62,000 nucleotides of DNA from the NCBI GenBank assembly GCA_037447655.1, contig JBBHKE010003062.1, positions 246,154 to 308,153 of the forward strand, read 5' to 3'. Source of the stretch: Zygnema cylindricum (lineage: Eukaryota; Streptophyta; Zygnematophyceae; Zygnematales; Zygnemataceae). The notes under the pieces were generated by a model. It searched no databases. It was given only the letters and a program-made list of their open reading frames with translations, and had not been told where the DNA came from. The position numbers and the translations under genes were made by a program. Below, piece after piece: positions 22,938 through 33,043 of the stretch (position 1 is its first letter; each line of letters opens with the position of its first letter).

Positions 22938-23331
22938 TGTTGTTTTCAAAGCTTTGTCCTCAGTAGATAGATGTATGAGGGAAGACATAACACTTAGAAT
23001 ATTTTTGGATAAGTTTGATGTAATACTTACCTTAAATAGCGTGACAGTGAAGTATTACTCTAAAGTATTTTGTACAGTCATATAAGACACGCGTCGGCAT
23101 TTTAGATAACTCAGAAAGTGGGGAATGGACCTGGACACATGTAGCCTATCGAACGGATGACTTCGGTAGATCGGGCAGACGGGAAATGAACCGGACATCG
23201 AGGAACAGAGTTGTGAAGGGCAAATACCTGACGTCGGATTTCATATGGTTAACGGTTGAGATTCGAGTGGGGACTACAAGTGACGAGATGCCTCGTAAGC
23301 ACCCCAGATATCCGTACGAAATCACCACAAC
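22938..23331 (+). mobile_element. Copia LTR, subfamily A, truncated copy
   Basis: Starts TGTTGTTTTCAAAGCTTTGTCC a short distance after the pol stop. It matches 25960-26345 almost throughout (AACGGATGACTTCGGT, CGAGTGGGGAC, CACCCCAGATATCCGTAC). The match ends at about 23331. It differs from the subfamily B LTR at the 5' side of the same coding region. Confidence 0.75.
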
Positions 23332-23691
23332 AGATTTGTTGTTTTTGAAGATTTAGTTTCGTGCAAATGTGAAATTTGATGCGCACGCGACGTTTCGTGC
23401 GTATATATTTTACATGATGTACTGTGGAGTTTTGAACAGTTTGCGGTTCGGGGGAATTAAATGTACGAGTAAAATTAATGGAGTAATTGAGTGGCGCAAA
23501 ATGTGAGAGGAAATGGACGGCGGATCGCGAAGCGATCCGACGTGAGATAATCGACGAAGATAAAATGGTACGTCGCATGTAAAGTACATAATGCGACACG
23601 TGGGATATATAAAAAGGACGCCGCCGGTACATAGAATCTTTTTGGGGACAGGTGTACTTATTTTTGGCAGGCGCATTTATGACGAGGAACA
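23332..23691 (+). repeat. LTR-like segment with TATA and hairpin, related to 36.7-37.3 kb
   Basis: Shares GCGCACGCGACGTTTCGTGCG-type sequence and the hairpin GGATCGCGAAGCGATCC (23524-23540) with the inverted-repeat arms at 36.7 and 38.1 kb. It carries ATATATAAAAAGG at about 23607, a good TATA box. It looks like another copia-type LTR fragment. Confidence 0.5.
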
Positions 23692-24900
23692 AACTTGTAA
23701 TTATGGTTTTTTGGTGATGTTAATAGTACGTTTTTAGTAGAATTTATAATTGTTTTTTTGATTATATTAGCGGCTAGTTATTCAGATTTTGTAGTCTGTT
23801 CACTTTTCGTCTTGCTTTTCAACTTGTCACCATTCATTTTTTTTTTTTAGGGTTTTGTGTCGTGTAATGCTTCTAAAGTAGATTATGATCATCATCATTG
23901 TGTCTTTCAATGATAATTTATCCATTGTAAGCTTTGGTATATCCTATTGTTTTATGTTTTGTGTTCTTCGTAAGTTAACAATATTGGTCAAAATCCAAAT
24001 ATAGGACAGGTCGATTGTTGAATCACATTTGGTTTAGTTTATTGTTCTACATCCATGTATAAACGTTAGAACGACACTCAAACCGACATGCTAATGCATA
24101 AGTTTGAATCCTCTCAACACAGATACCATTTTGAAATCGCGTATTCTTGTGGCCTAGTTTCAGAATCTAGTTTTTGGCGGATTTTACTATTGGCCACTCT
24201 GTTGAAGGCCCAAGGTCCATGGGTTTTTTAGGGTTATTGTAAAACTGGGTCGCACGCATTCGCACAAGAACCGTCTTGCCACGACCTGAAATCGGAAAAT
24301 TGGATATCCGAAAATGCAATGGCAAGTCTAAATCCAACCGGCAATATAAAATAAATGGCGCATGAGAGAGAGACACGTCGAATCTCATGTCGATTCTAAC
24401 TCCATTCAATGCTACATTTGATGACATGATACGATATAATTTGTGCGTATTATTTCATAGTGTTGCAATTGTGGCAAGAAAATAGATATTGATCTTATTT
24501 GATAAAATCCGATTACGAGGAAAGGTGCGAAGGCAAGGAATGTTGCAAAGGAGGAGACAGAAAGGGATGGAAGGGAAGAACCATAGAGAGAGGAAAAAAT
24601 AGCAAACAAAAAGATGACGTAAAGCGGTTCAGCAACCACATGAAATTTGATTTGAACACAGAAACTATACAGAAGCTTGTTATCGTCCCCTTTAAACACA
24701 ATACAATAAAAGGATGGCACTCTGCTATCTCAATCTCTTAACAGCTCCAACATTTTTTTTGAAATACTTTCCCAACAACCGCCGAGTTCAGCTACTCGAC
24801 GCACTCAAGCTAATCCACCTGACCGTACATCAATCGATTCCACAAGTTGTTGTACGAAAGTACGGAAGTAATTTAAAGTTGTTATATCTGATGTAAACCC
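23692..24900. other. No recognised gene
   Basis: AT-rich sequence without domain signatures or matched repeats. Short open frames around 24412-24741 occur on both strands and look incidental. Confidence 0.45.
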
Positions 24901-24919
24901 GGTAAAGTTCACCTCTCAG

Positions 24920-25250
24920 AACCATGCTTGCAATTCCGCCACGTCAGCAACCGTTTTGTCACCATGCTCTCCTTACTGCCGACAATTCCAATTTTCATCC
25001 GTACACCTGCGCATTCTCAGGAAGCGTCTGCGCCTCTGTTTTCTCCCAAGAGACAAAAGCATCCGGCAGCGAATCGAAAGCCTTCCCCTCCCATCTCTGG
25101 CCGCCCACCTTGACGCCAGCCGTCGCTCAGAACATTGTGACGACGTTGTCGTCGCGGCGACAATGATCCTCCGAGCCACACATCGCCCAGTTTATCCACC
25201 CGCCGTCCCCGTGTCGCTCAAATCTCGCACTTTTCCCTTATGGAATTAAA
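24920..25250. other. GC-rich island with several overlapping open frames
   Basis: This block is clearly richer in C and G than its surroundings and lies open in at least three plus-strand frames and two minus-strand frames for 60-97 codons. None resembles a known domain. It could be a first exon, a promoter region or a transposon piece; the choice of frame cannot be decided from the sequence. Confidence 0.35.
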
Positions 25251-25424
25251 TACACTTCGTATCCTTGCGAACCTGGTTACTGAAATGGTGTGACCAATTT
25301 GGGAAGAAAACAGTAACCGTTGGGAGAGTGGATATAGATACTAGATGAGCGCAAAAATCTTAACTGCGTTAGAATTCAGCAAAGGGTGCACGGAAGCGAT
25401 GGCTGGCACTTCTAGCGTTCGCAC

Positions 25425-25505
25425 ATAAAGGAGCATGGAGTTCGAACCTACGACCGTTAGAAAGTATAGATGTTAACATTGTAGAGCAACAACATCATTT
25501 TCTAG
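25425..25505 (-). mobile_element. tRNA-like sequence, SINE head candidate
   Basis: The minus strand reads GTTGCTCTACAATGTTAACA, then CTTTCTAACGGTCGTAGGTTCGAACTCC, split here only for description. The second part holds a near-canonical Pol III B box (GGTTCGAAC) at tRNA spacing from an A-box-like start. Stems do not pair fully, so a tRNA-derived SINE or tRNA pseudogene is more likely than a working tRNA. Confidence 0.45.
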
Positions 25506-25959
25506 GTCTACTATTGGCGAATCCGTATCTCCACTTCCATCTGTCTTTTTTTGCCTACAGACATTGCCTGTTGAGCTTGTATTATGTTACTGCACTAGTT
25601 TGTGGTAACCATACATAGCGGATTTTGGAAAAACCGAGAAAAATTGATGTAGGGATGTTAGTGATGGCCCTTCAGCAAATATTTATTGCGAGATTCTTAC
25701 AATGACATGTTACTCAAAATATTTGTATGGCTGTTTTCTGTTTGCACACCCTATGTTTGTAGAAATATCCTTTGACGTTGTTGCCAAATCATCATTCATG
25801 AGAATAATGACCTTGAAGTTGAAATTGAAATTCACTTGAAATTGAAAGTGTATGTTGGTTAGTTCTGGTGAAAGGCTTTTTTTTTTTTTCGGTTGTGACA
25901 TTGAATTTACATTGCTGTACTTTTATTATGTGCGAGGATGCATCTGGACGATATTGGTA

Positions 25960-26862
25960 TTTGTTTCTCAAAGCTTTGTCCTCAGTAGATAGAGCTGTGA
26001 TGGGAGACTTAACACTTATAATATTTATGGATAAGTTAGATGTAATGCTTACCTTAAATAGAGTAACAGTGAAGTATTACTCTACAGTATATTGTACGGC
26101 CATATAAGACACACGTCGGCATTTTAGATATTTCAAGAAAATTGGAATGGACCTGGACACATGTTGCCTATCGAACGGATGACTTCGGTGATCGAGCGGA
26201 CTGGAAATAAACTGGACATCCTGGGACACATTTGTAAAGGGAAAATACGTGGCGTCCGATTTTAACACGTTAACGGTTGAGATTCGAGTGGGGACCATAG
26301 GTGACGAGATGCCCCGTAAGCACCCCAGATATCCGTACAAAATCACCACAGTAGATTGGACATACTAGACGGATGATTACTAAGTAAGAAACAATTTGAG
26401 TACGGAGTCAGAGTGTAAATACCTGAAGAAATAGTTTTTTTTGCTTAGTGCTTTATCAAATAGTGTTTCACTATTTAGTTTTTAGGGTAGTTGCAATTAG
26501 GTTTTTGGAAGTACATTAGAGTACCTTGTCGTACTACAGTACAATACTACTATTCACGGAACTGTCACCTGATTGGCTAATGAGCAGTTGGAGCTCACTC
26601 AGAGTATAAAGTTTAGGACTTATAATTATTTTGGTATCCAGTTTTGGGAATATGGGAAATTAAAAGGCAATTTTTGGGAAACTTGCAGCTCTCATATCTT
26701 ATGGTTTATTTGGTCACTTTTGCTGAAATTTTGGGAATTAATAGTGTGTGTGCTAGTCTAATTGTGTGCCAATTCTTGGGGTAATTGGATTTGTGAGTCA
26801 TGATTTACAATGTGTCAAAAGGTGATGTTTGTGAGGGATTCTTGTAAAGCTTCTGCTTTAAT
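25960..26862 (+). mobile_element. Copia LTR/leader, subfamily A, longer copy
   Basis: Matches 22938-23331 over its first 390 bp and continues through a TATA-like module (GAGTATAAAGTTTAGGACTT at 26602) to a Gag ATG at 26863. It supplies the 5' LTR/leader for the deleted derivative that follows. Confidence 0.7.
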
Positions 26863-26946
26863 ATGTCTACTTCAACTACTACTGTTGCAACTCCACCTGC
26901 ACCAGTTGTCATAGAACAACAAAATGCAGTGGGACTAGGTAACTAG
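26863..26946 (+). pseudogene. Chimeric mini-ORF: Gag start joined to RNase H end
   Basis: 28 codons including the stop. The first 20 or so match the copia Gag N-terminus (MSTSTTTVATPPAPVVIEQQ). The last few, AVGLGN plus TAG and the following untranslated sequence, match the end of the polyprotein at 22862-22890 (AVGLSD). Everything between is gone, so this is an internal deletion derivative of an element otherwise about 4.4 kb longer. Confidence 0.75.
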
Positions 26947-27054
26947 CTGATTTGCTGCGTTGTTATGCTACCATACTGCGCTAATACAACAACGCAACTG
27001 CGCTTCTTCACATTGCAGTTGCGTTGATACATTGAGTTTAAAGCTTTAGGGGAG

Positions 27055-27907
27055 TGTTGATTTTGGAAAGCTTTAGGTCTTAGTAAATTAGTGTGACGGC
27101 AGAAAGACGGTAAAATATAGCGTAAATGACACGCATCGTCACTTAAGTACAGAACAGGTATTTTAGAATGGCACCGACATCCACATTTGCCTGTCACACA
27201 TTGAACAAGACAAAGCATCTGCGCACATATGAGACAAAGCAACTGCAACGCGGATGGGACAAAGCAGCTGCGGTTATTCAATACACGACGATGCTGCTGC
27301 GACGAAGCTGCAATGACGTTGAATATGATTCGGAACAAGACAACGCAGCTCCGTTTGATCCGAATCAAGTCAATGGATGAGATTCATAAAAAGATCACAC
27401 GTGATTTGCTAGCAGGTGTATTTGCAACATCTGGATGAACTCATCCGGACAATAACAATTAAGCCGGCGGCAAGTAATTGTATTGATCTCTCAGTAATAC
27501 TGATGGTACAGTGGTAGAACTAGTTTTAGCATGATAAACAGTAGTTGATCTTAGTGGCAATTACGTTATTGGACGTATCTCTCAAGAACGTTTGTATTAG
27601 AGGTACACCACTATGTAATAGGACAATTAGGAGTAAAAACTCACTACGAGTATAAGACTTAGGACTTAACATTTGATGTATCCAGACTTCCAGAATGTGT
27701 AATTTGCAAACTGTTTTTGGGAAACTTCTGAGTTGCATATCTTGGTGTATGTTAGATCAATTGGGCTGAAACTTTGGGAGTTGTCAAACTTTGTGATATT
27801 CTATATTGTGGTGTAGTTTGAAGCAGTTTTGACATTTATGTCAGATTTGGTGAGCTGTAGTAGATAACTGTTGGGTAGGATTCTTGGTAAGTTTTTGTGA
27901 GTAAATT
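27055..27907 (+). mobile_element. Copia LTR/leader, subfamily B, copy 2
   Basis: Preceded by the polypurine tract AGGGGAG and starts TGTTGATTTTGGAAAGCTTT. Closely matches 17629-18516, including CGAGTATAAGACTTAGGACT at about 27646. It acts as the 3' LTR of the deleted derivative and is followed by another Gag start. Confidence 0.75.
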
Positions 27908-27961
27908 ATGTCTTCATTTACTGCTACTGGTGCTGCTCCACCTGCTCCAGTGGTCGTATAA
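27908..27961 (+). pseudogene. Copia Gag start, truncated
   Basis: MSSFTATGAAPPAPVVV followed by TAA, equivalent to the Gag start at 18517 (which also stops at almost the same place). The rest of the element is missing downstream. Confidence 0.6.
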
Positions 27962-28149
27962 CAACAGAACCTTTTCACAGAGGTAGTTTACTCTAATTTA
28001 TTTAAGTACTCTATATTAGGTTATGTTGGCAATAATTATCCGTGCTGTAATTATGAACACTAAATTATGTAGACAAAAAAAAACTGTTAGTCCGTATATT
28101 TTGGCGTCATTATGATGTTAGTACTATTTTGTAGAAACTAATGGTTTTA

Positions 28150-29170
28150 TTAGTATTTTCTAGGTCTGAAAAGAAATATAGAAGTCGAGGCAGTCTATCT
28201 CTAACTTCTCTCTCCAACTCTCAAACTTGTCGCAGTCACTGAGAAATTGGAGAGGAAGCTAGAGCCATGGCTACCTTGGCTATCCTGAGGTTTACGGGAA
28301 TTTTATAATAGGGTTTATATATTTGATTAAAATGTATATGCCGGCGGCAGGATTTGATCCATGTACCTGCCGGCCGGCAGACACGAAGTAGCCGGTAGCC
28401 TTAGCCGTTTCGTCTAGAGGTATTGTTACGTAGCATATAGTTTGATAATTATTTAGATATGTATTCTTGCGATAAACCATTTAACTAGAATTAATTACGG
28501 GATACATAGATCCAGTAATATGTAATGTACGACTTACGGTACGGACATAAATCAGTACCGCGCATTTGTTTCGTAAATGAAACAAATACCGCGCATGTAT
28601 TTATTACGGCCACGATTAAAGCCGAATTTAATCGGACGGCCGGGATTAGCGCCGAGATCGCGGAGGAAGATTTCGGCGGTTTGTGGCCATCGCCACATCG
28701 GATGACGCGTGGCAAAATTCCGTTGGATTGTGGAAACTCCGGAGATTATGGCACCGAATCCGGATTTGACATGTGTCGACATTTTGGCCATGTCGTACAA
28801 TATCCGTACATAAAGTACACCGGCAGCTGTACTTTTGCGTACGGAACTCAATTCTGATTGGTTCCGTACATCAGTAGATAGAGTCTGTGAGAGAGATAGG
28901 ACTTAGAAAAATTAGAAGATAGGACCCTCTCTCCCAGAGAGCTTCTGTACAAAAGGTCAACTTTGACCCTCCATAACTTACTGCTCAGGGGAGCAAATTC
29001 AGAGATTCTTTTTGCTATCGACTCAGGGGAGTCTTGTCTTCACAGGGGTGAAGTTGGTCAGAGTTTTTGTCTGCCAGGGTGGCAGTTATTTTTGCTTAAA
29101 CACAAAGGGGTCAGGATTATCCTAGAGGCTTCTTGGAAGCTGTCCGCTCTGAGGACTTATGGAGGTCTCA
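28150..29170. repeat. Repeat D, copy 1 (LTR-like with SINE-like head)
   Basis: Matches 31165-32070 over most of its length, in the same order: the CTAGAGCCATGGCT segment, the tRNA-like segment, GACGGCCG...TTAGCGCCG, a CCGTACA...AAGTACA segment, and CTCTCCCAGAGAGC. A TTAGGACTTAGAA-type module and the CTCCCAGAGAGC hairpin resemble LTR promoter regions. No coding capacity recognised. Confidence 0.6.
28160..28430 (-). mobile_element. tRNA-derived SINE-like sequence, copy 1
   Basis: On the minus strand a tRNA-like head (GTCTAGACGAAACGGCTAAG...GGATCAAATCCTGC, B-box-like) is followed by a body with AGCCATGGCTCTAGC and a T/A-rich end. Similar copies: 31160-31430 (-) and 32535-32765 (+). Confidence 0.5.
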
Positions 29171-29609
29171 GAGTTTCATATTTGTCTCATATATATATAC
29201 TATTTGTCTCAACTCATAATGTTGTCGTTTAACTATAAACTTGTCACATGTAAATTCATGTAAATGTTCACATGGACGACAATGTTGTCTACTAACGGAG
29301 CTATGCGAACGGGTTTTTTTCGATGCAATTTATTTTTTTTGTTTAGTGCAATTTCACATGCGAGTGCGATTCTATTTAATTATTATTTGTACCTTTTTAC
29401 TTATAAAAATACAATTTTGCAAAGTCAGACGTTGTCCATACTCCACACTATTTAAAACGAACCTATATTAGAGTTTTTTACGGTAATTAAACTTTACCTT
29501 AAATAGTATAATGAAAAAATTCGAATCATTTCCTCTATTTAACGTGATAGAGTCAAAATTTAGGGCGATGGAATTAGCGTTATTTACTCTAATTACGATT
29601 CGTTTTGTA

Positions 29610-30045
29610 GTGTACGGATATTGAGAACACGACAACTTGCATGATGTGACGAGATCGCATGCGCCAAAATTAAAAGTGCGATACTGTACGTTACTGTATC
29701 GGTATAGATTAAACAACACATCGTACTTTTAGCCAACACTGTTATATAGATTAAACGACACATTGTACGCCACGCTAACACTGAAATAACAGTAGTGTAC
29801 GGATATTGAGAACAGAACAACGTGGCGTGATGTGACGAGATCGCACGCGCAAAAAATAAAAGTATGATACTGTATGTTACTTAACCGGTATTGATAACAC
29901 GACATTTTGGCGTGACGTCGATTTTGAGAAAACGACAACGTGGCGTGATGTACATGATCGCACGCGCAAAATTTTAAAGTACGATACTGTATGTTACTCA
30001 ACCGGTATTGATATCACGACATTTTGGCGTGACGTCGATTTTGTT
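29610..30045. repeat. Tandem minisatellite, three units of about 120-185 bp
   Basis: Units start at about 29610, 29795 and 29926 with ATTGAGAACA/ATTTTGAGAAAAC and share GATCGCACGCGC, ACGATACTGTATGTTACT and GGTATTGATAACACGACATT. The Cys/His-looking open frames on the minus strand are translations of the repeat. Confidence 0.75.
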
Positions 30046-30140
30046 TGGCCTTTTATCATACCACTACAACCACGCGAAATACAACAAATAGGATTGTACC
30101 ACGTGTCTCTATTTATTACATCAAAATGGAACATGACAAA

Positions 30141-30304
30141 GCCAATCAAAACTCAAATCACTCAACTGCTCACCATCTTATACCAAAACAATCAACGATC
30201 AATTATTGTTGTCACCAGAGACGCCAATCAAATTTCAAAACACTCAACGGCTCAAGATCTTACACAAAAAAATCGACGGTCGATTTTCGTTGTCACCAGA
30301 GATG
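30141..30304. repeat. 82-bp direct tandem duplication
   Basis: Two adjacent units (30141-30222, 30223-30304), each beginning CCAATCAAA and ending TTGTCACCAGAGA. Followed at 30319-30347 by the hairpin GCTTTGCCCTTTT-AG-AAAAAGGGCGAAGC. Confidence 0.75.
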
Positions 30305-30369
30305 AATGCGACTAGAATGCTTTGCCCTTTTAGAAAAAGGGCGAAGCAAAAACACCTACTTTTGAATTA

Positions 30370-31140
30370 TGGTTGACGTAGGCGCTTGCGCCCAACCAAA
30401 GCACGTATGCAAATATCATTTCCCAATTGAATGTATCAAGTTTATTGACTTATTCTGATTGTTTCCTTTCCTTGATATTATAGACCCACTATATTACTGA
30501 ATCGCTTGATTGACCTCGTTAGTTGTTGCCTTGCTAAGTGCTCCACCTTTTGTGAAAGCTGCGAAGGGTACCTCGTGAAGCCATTGATTTAAGCATTTAT
30601 TCTACAACGTTGAAACCATCTTTGTTCCCAAATAATAGATAGGTGTTTTGTTAATTCCTTAGATACCGAAATGATTTTCTCGTGCATTTTTTATGTTTAC
30701 TTATGGAAGTAACAAATTATTTTACTATAGTTGTCCTTCTTTCTTTATGCTCTGTTCGATCTATGATAATTGTAGGGTTTGCATGTGCCTTTTGCATTTG
30801 CGGTGTCATTTCATTGATGTCCGTGTTAATTCATCTCTCAAGTTGAATGTTAGTCAGTAAGTTATAGTGTTGATTCTTTGTCTTAATTCCACGTTGACGG
30901 CCAATTTTTTTGTGTCATGCCGTGTTAAATTGTTTGTTGTATTGTTGTTTATAAATTGTTGTCCGTTATTTTAACTTAAGCAAACAATTGAAGTAAGTCG
31001 ACAATTATAATTTGAAATTTGCATGAAGAATGAAAAAATCAACGTTGTATACTGTGTGTGAAATTAACCAACATACCTCTTTATGGGTTTTTAGTTGAAT
31101 TACCATTCCTGAGTAATTAAGACAAAAGTATACATCTCAT
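30370..31140 (+). repeat. Interspersed repeat R2, copy 1
   Basis: Matches 39933-40740 (shared GGTTGACGTAGGCGCTTGCG, AGACCCACTATATT, GAAGGGTACCTCGTGAAGCC, GGTTTTTAGTTGAATTACCA). One copy has a segment of about 40 bp lacking in the other near 30890/40445. No coding capacity recognised. Confidence 0.75.
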
Positions 31141-31159
31141 GTTCACTGTTGATATTTGG

Positions 31160-31430
31160 GTATTTTCTAGGTTTTTTTTTTAGGATAGAAAAGTAGCAGA
31201 GGCACTCTGCCTCTAACCTCCTTCTCCAAGCCCCCACACTTGTTGTAGTCACTGAAGGCTGGAGAGGGAGCTAGAGCCATGGCTGCCTAAGCTCTCTAGA
31301 GAAGACAGGGGTAAATTAGGTAGATGTACCTAAAGGTACTTGACGGACCCAGGATTTGATCCTGGTACCTGCCGTTCGTGAAGTAACTCGTAGCCGGTAG
31401 CTTTGTCCGTTTAGTCTAGGACTAGTGCTA
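31160..31430 (-). mobile_element. tRNA-derived SINE-like sequence, copy 2
   Basis: The minus strand reads CTAGACTAAACGGACAAAGC as head, then a B-box-like GGATCAAATCCTGG, then a body with AGCCATGGCTCTAG and an A-rich end (the plus-strand poly-T at about 31172). Confidence 0.5.
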
Positions 31431-32070
31431 AGGTATAATGGGTTTGATATGTATATAAACATTCACACGTAGGATTTTCCATTTAACTGGATTACGGTTT
31501 ATTAGACATAGAATCAGTTGTACTATTAGTACCGGACGAAACAAATAGTACGGACATTTGTTTCGACTGTCTTTATTTAATACGAATATCAATTGGACGG
31601 CCGTGGTTAGCGCCGGCTTCGCGGAAAGGACAATTTGGCGGTTTGCGGACTCCACCACTCCGGATGACACGTGGCAACATCATACGGGTTTACGGAATCA
31701 CCGGAACGGAAGACAACAAATCCGGATGTGACAAATGTCGCATAATGGCGACGTCGTACACTGTCCGTACAGAAAGTACATCGGCATCTGTACTTTATTG
31801 TACGGTACAGTCCTGTGATTGGTCAGTACCTCAGTACTAGGGGGTTTAGAGAGGGTTTAGGACTTAGAATATTTTGGGTAAGTAGCCGCCTCTCCCAGAG
31901 AGCATCTTGTATAAATGGCAAACTTTGGCCAACCATAACTATCAACTCAGTTGACCAAATTCAGTGATTCTTGTTGCTGCGGACTCAGGGGAGTCCAGGC
32001 TACACAGGGGTGTAGTCGGTCAGAGTTTTTGCCTGCCTGGGTGGCTGCATTTCTAAGGGAAAGTCAAAGT
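31165..32070. repeat. Repeat D, copy 2
   Basis: Second copy of the repeat described at 28150-29170, same orientation. It carries GGTTTAGGACTTAGAATATTTTGG and TATAAATGG at about 31910, plausible promoter elements of an LTR. The two D copies flank about 2 kb of non-coding repeats, so a degenerate LTR pair with non-autonomous interior is possible. Confidence 0.6.
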
Positions 32071-32530
32071 GGGTGAATGTGTCCAAATCTCATATTCTAA
32101 CTTTGCATTCTGTGGTGGAACTGAGCACACAGAAAGTCTTATTTCACAGGGGTGAAGCTGTAATGGGGTTCTGATTGTCAAGGGGTCAATCATTTGGGTT
32201 TATATCAAGTTGGAGTCGGCACTATCTAGATTAGCTTCCTTTGGACCTGCGAATTCTGTGTGGCAATGGAGCCCATAGAATTTCAGTCACGTCATGCCAC
32301 GTCCATAAAATCCAAATTGACCATTCCGCGATCTCGGCGACGACGTGCGCCGTCGGATTAAATCCGACATTAAATGTCGACCGTTAAAAGTGTCTGTTTC
32401 ATTTGTTTCGTGCGAAATGACGTTTCGCACTAAACCTTAACAAGTTGTATGTTCGTTTCGTTTCATATTCCAGTTAGATCATTTCGGTACTATACAACAG
32501 TTTATATATGAATGAAACCCTATATAATCT
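32071..32530. other. No recognised gene
   Basis: Unique-looking sequence between repeat D and a SINE-like copy, with several CGATCTCGGCGACG-type GC patches. Nothing coding recognised. Confidence 0.4.
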
Positions 32531-32534
32531 AACG

Positions 32535-32765
32535 GACTTCTACGACAGACTGGTTAGAGCTAACGGCTACGCTGCGCTCTACCGGTCGGGGGTTCGAGTC
32601 CTGCCGGACTCAACCTTTTGTTGAGAGTGACTTAAGTCACTCTTTAGTCCTTCCTATGGAGCTGAGGCAGCCATGGCTCCATCGCTCTCTCTCTCTTTCA
32701 GTGACTACAACAAGTATGGGGGAGAGAGAGAAGAGATGGAGGCAGGCTGCCATCATTTCTTATAT
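32535..32765 (+). mobile_element. tRNA-derived SINE-like sequence, copy 3
   Basis: A plus-strand tRNA-like head (AGACTGGTTAGAGCTAACGG ... GGGGGTTCGAGTCCTGCCGG) with good A- and B-box candidates, then a body that is the reverse complement of the 31200-31290 segment (GCAGCCATGGCTCC, GTGACTACAACAAGTATGGG). The T stem is mismatched, so it is not scored as a tRNA gene. The 3' end runs toward the assembly gap. Confidence 0.55.
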
Positions 32766-32780
32766 ATGTTTCCGCTAATT

Positions 32781-32790
32781 NNNNNNNNNN
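32781..32790. other. Assembly gap (10 N)
   Basis: Ten undetermined bases. Sequence continuity between the SINE-like copy and the downstream R1 copy is therefore an assembly assumption. Confidence 1.
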
Positions 32791-33043
32791 AAAGTCGGCC
32801 AGTTCTCGAGGACCGTAAAACCATCGTTCGCCAAGGCCGTCAAAACCCAAATTTACGGCTCGTGGTTTAAAACTTTGCTATTTTGACACAATATTGCAAA
32901 CTTACTAGCATTTTGACAAAATTGGAGAACAATTCAACTCAATATTGATCAAAATGGAAGTCTTTTTGTTTACACCTGTAATGTTTTTATTTTATTTTAA
33001 TTTTTACTTTTATTGAATAAGAGGTGAGATAAATAGTGAAAAT

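Noticed and set aside
29593-30001. Cys/His/Tyr repeat ORFs on the minus strand
   Set aside because: They follow the three-unit tandem repeat at 29610-30045, and the spacing of Cys and His does not fit a zinc-finger class.
29610-30304. CRISPR-like array
   Set aside because: Repeats are long, few and directly adjacent with no unique spacers, and the host is eukaryotic.
32536-32616. True tRNA gene
   Set aside because: A- and B-box-like segments are good, but T and acceptor stems have mismatches and the sequence is shared with a repeated SINE-like body.
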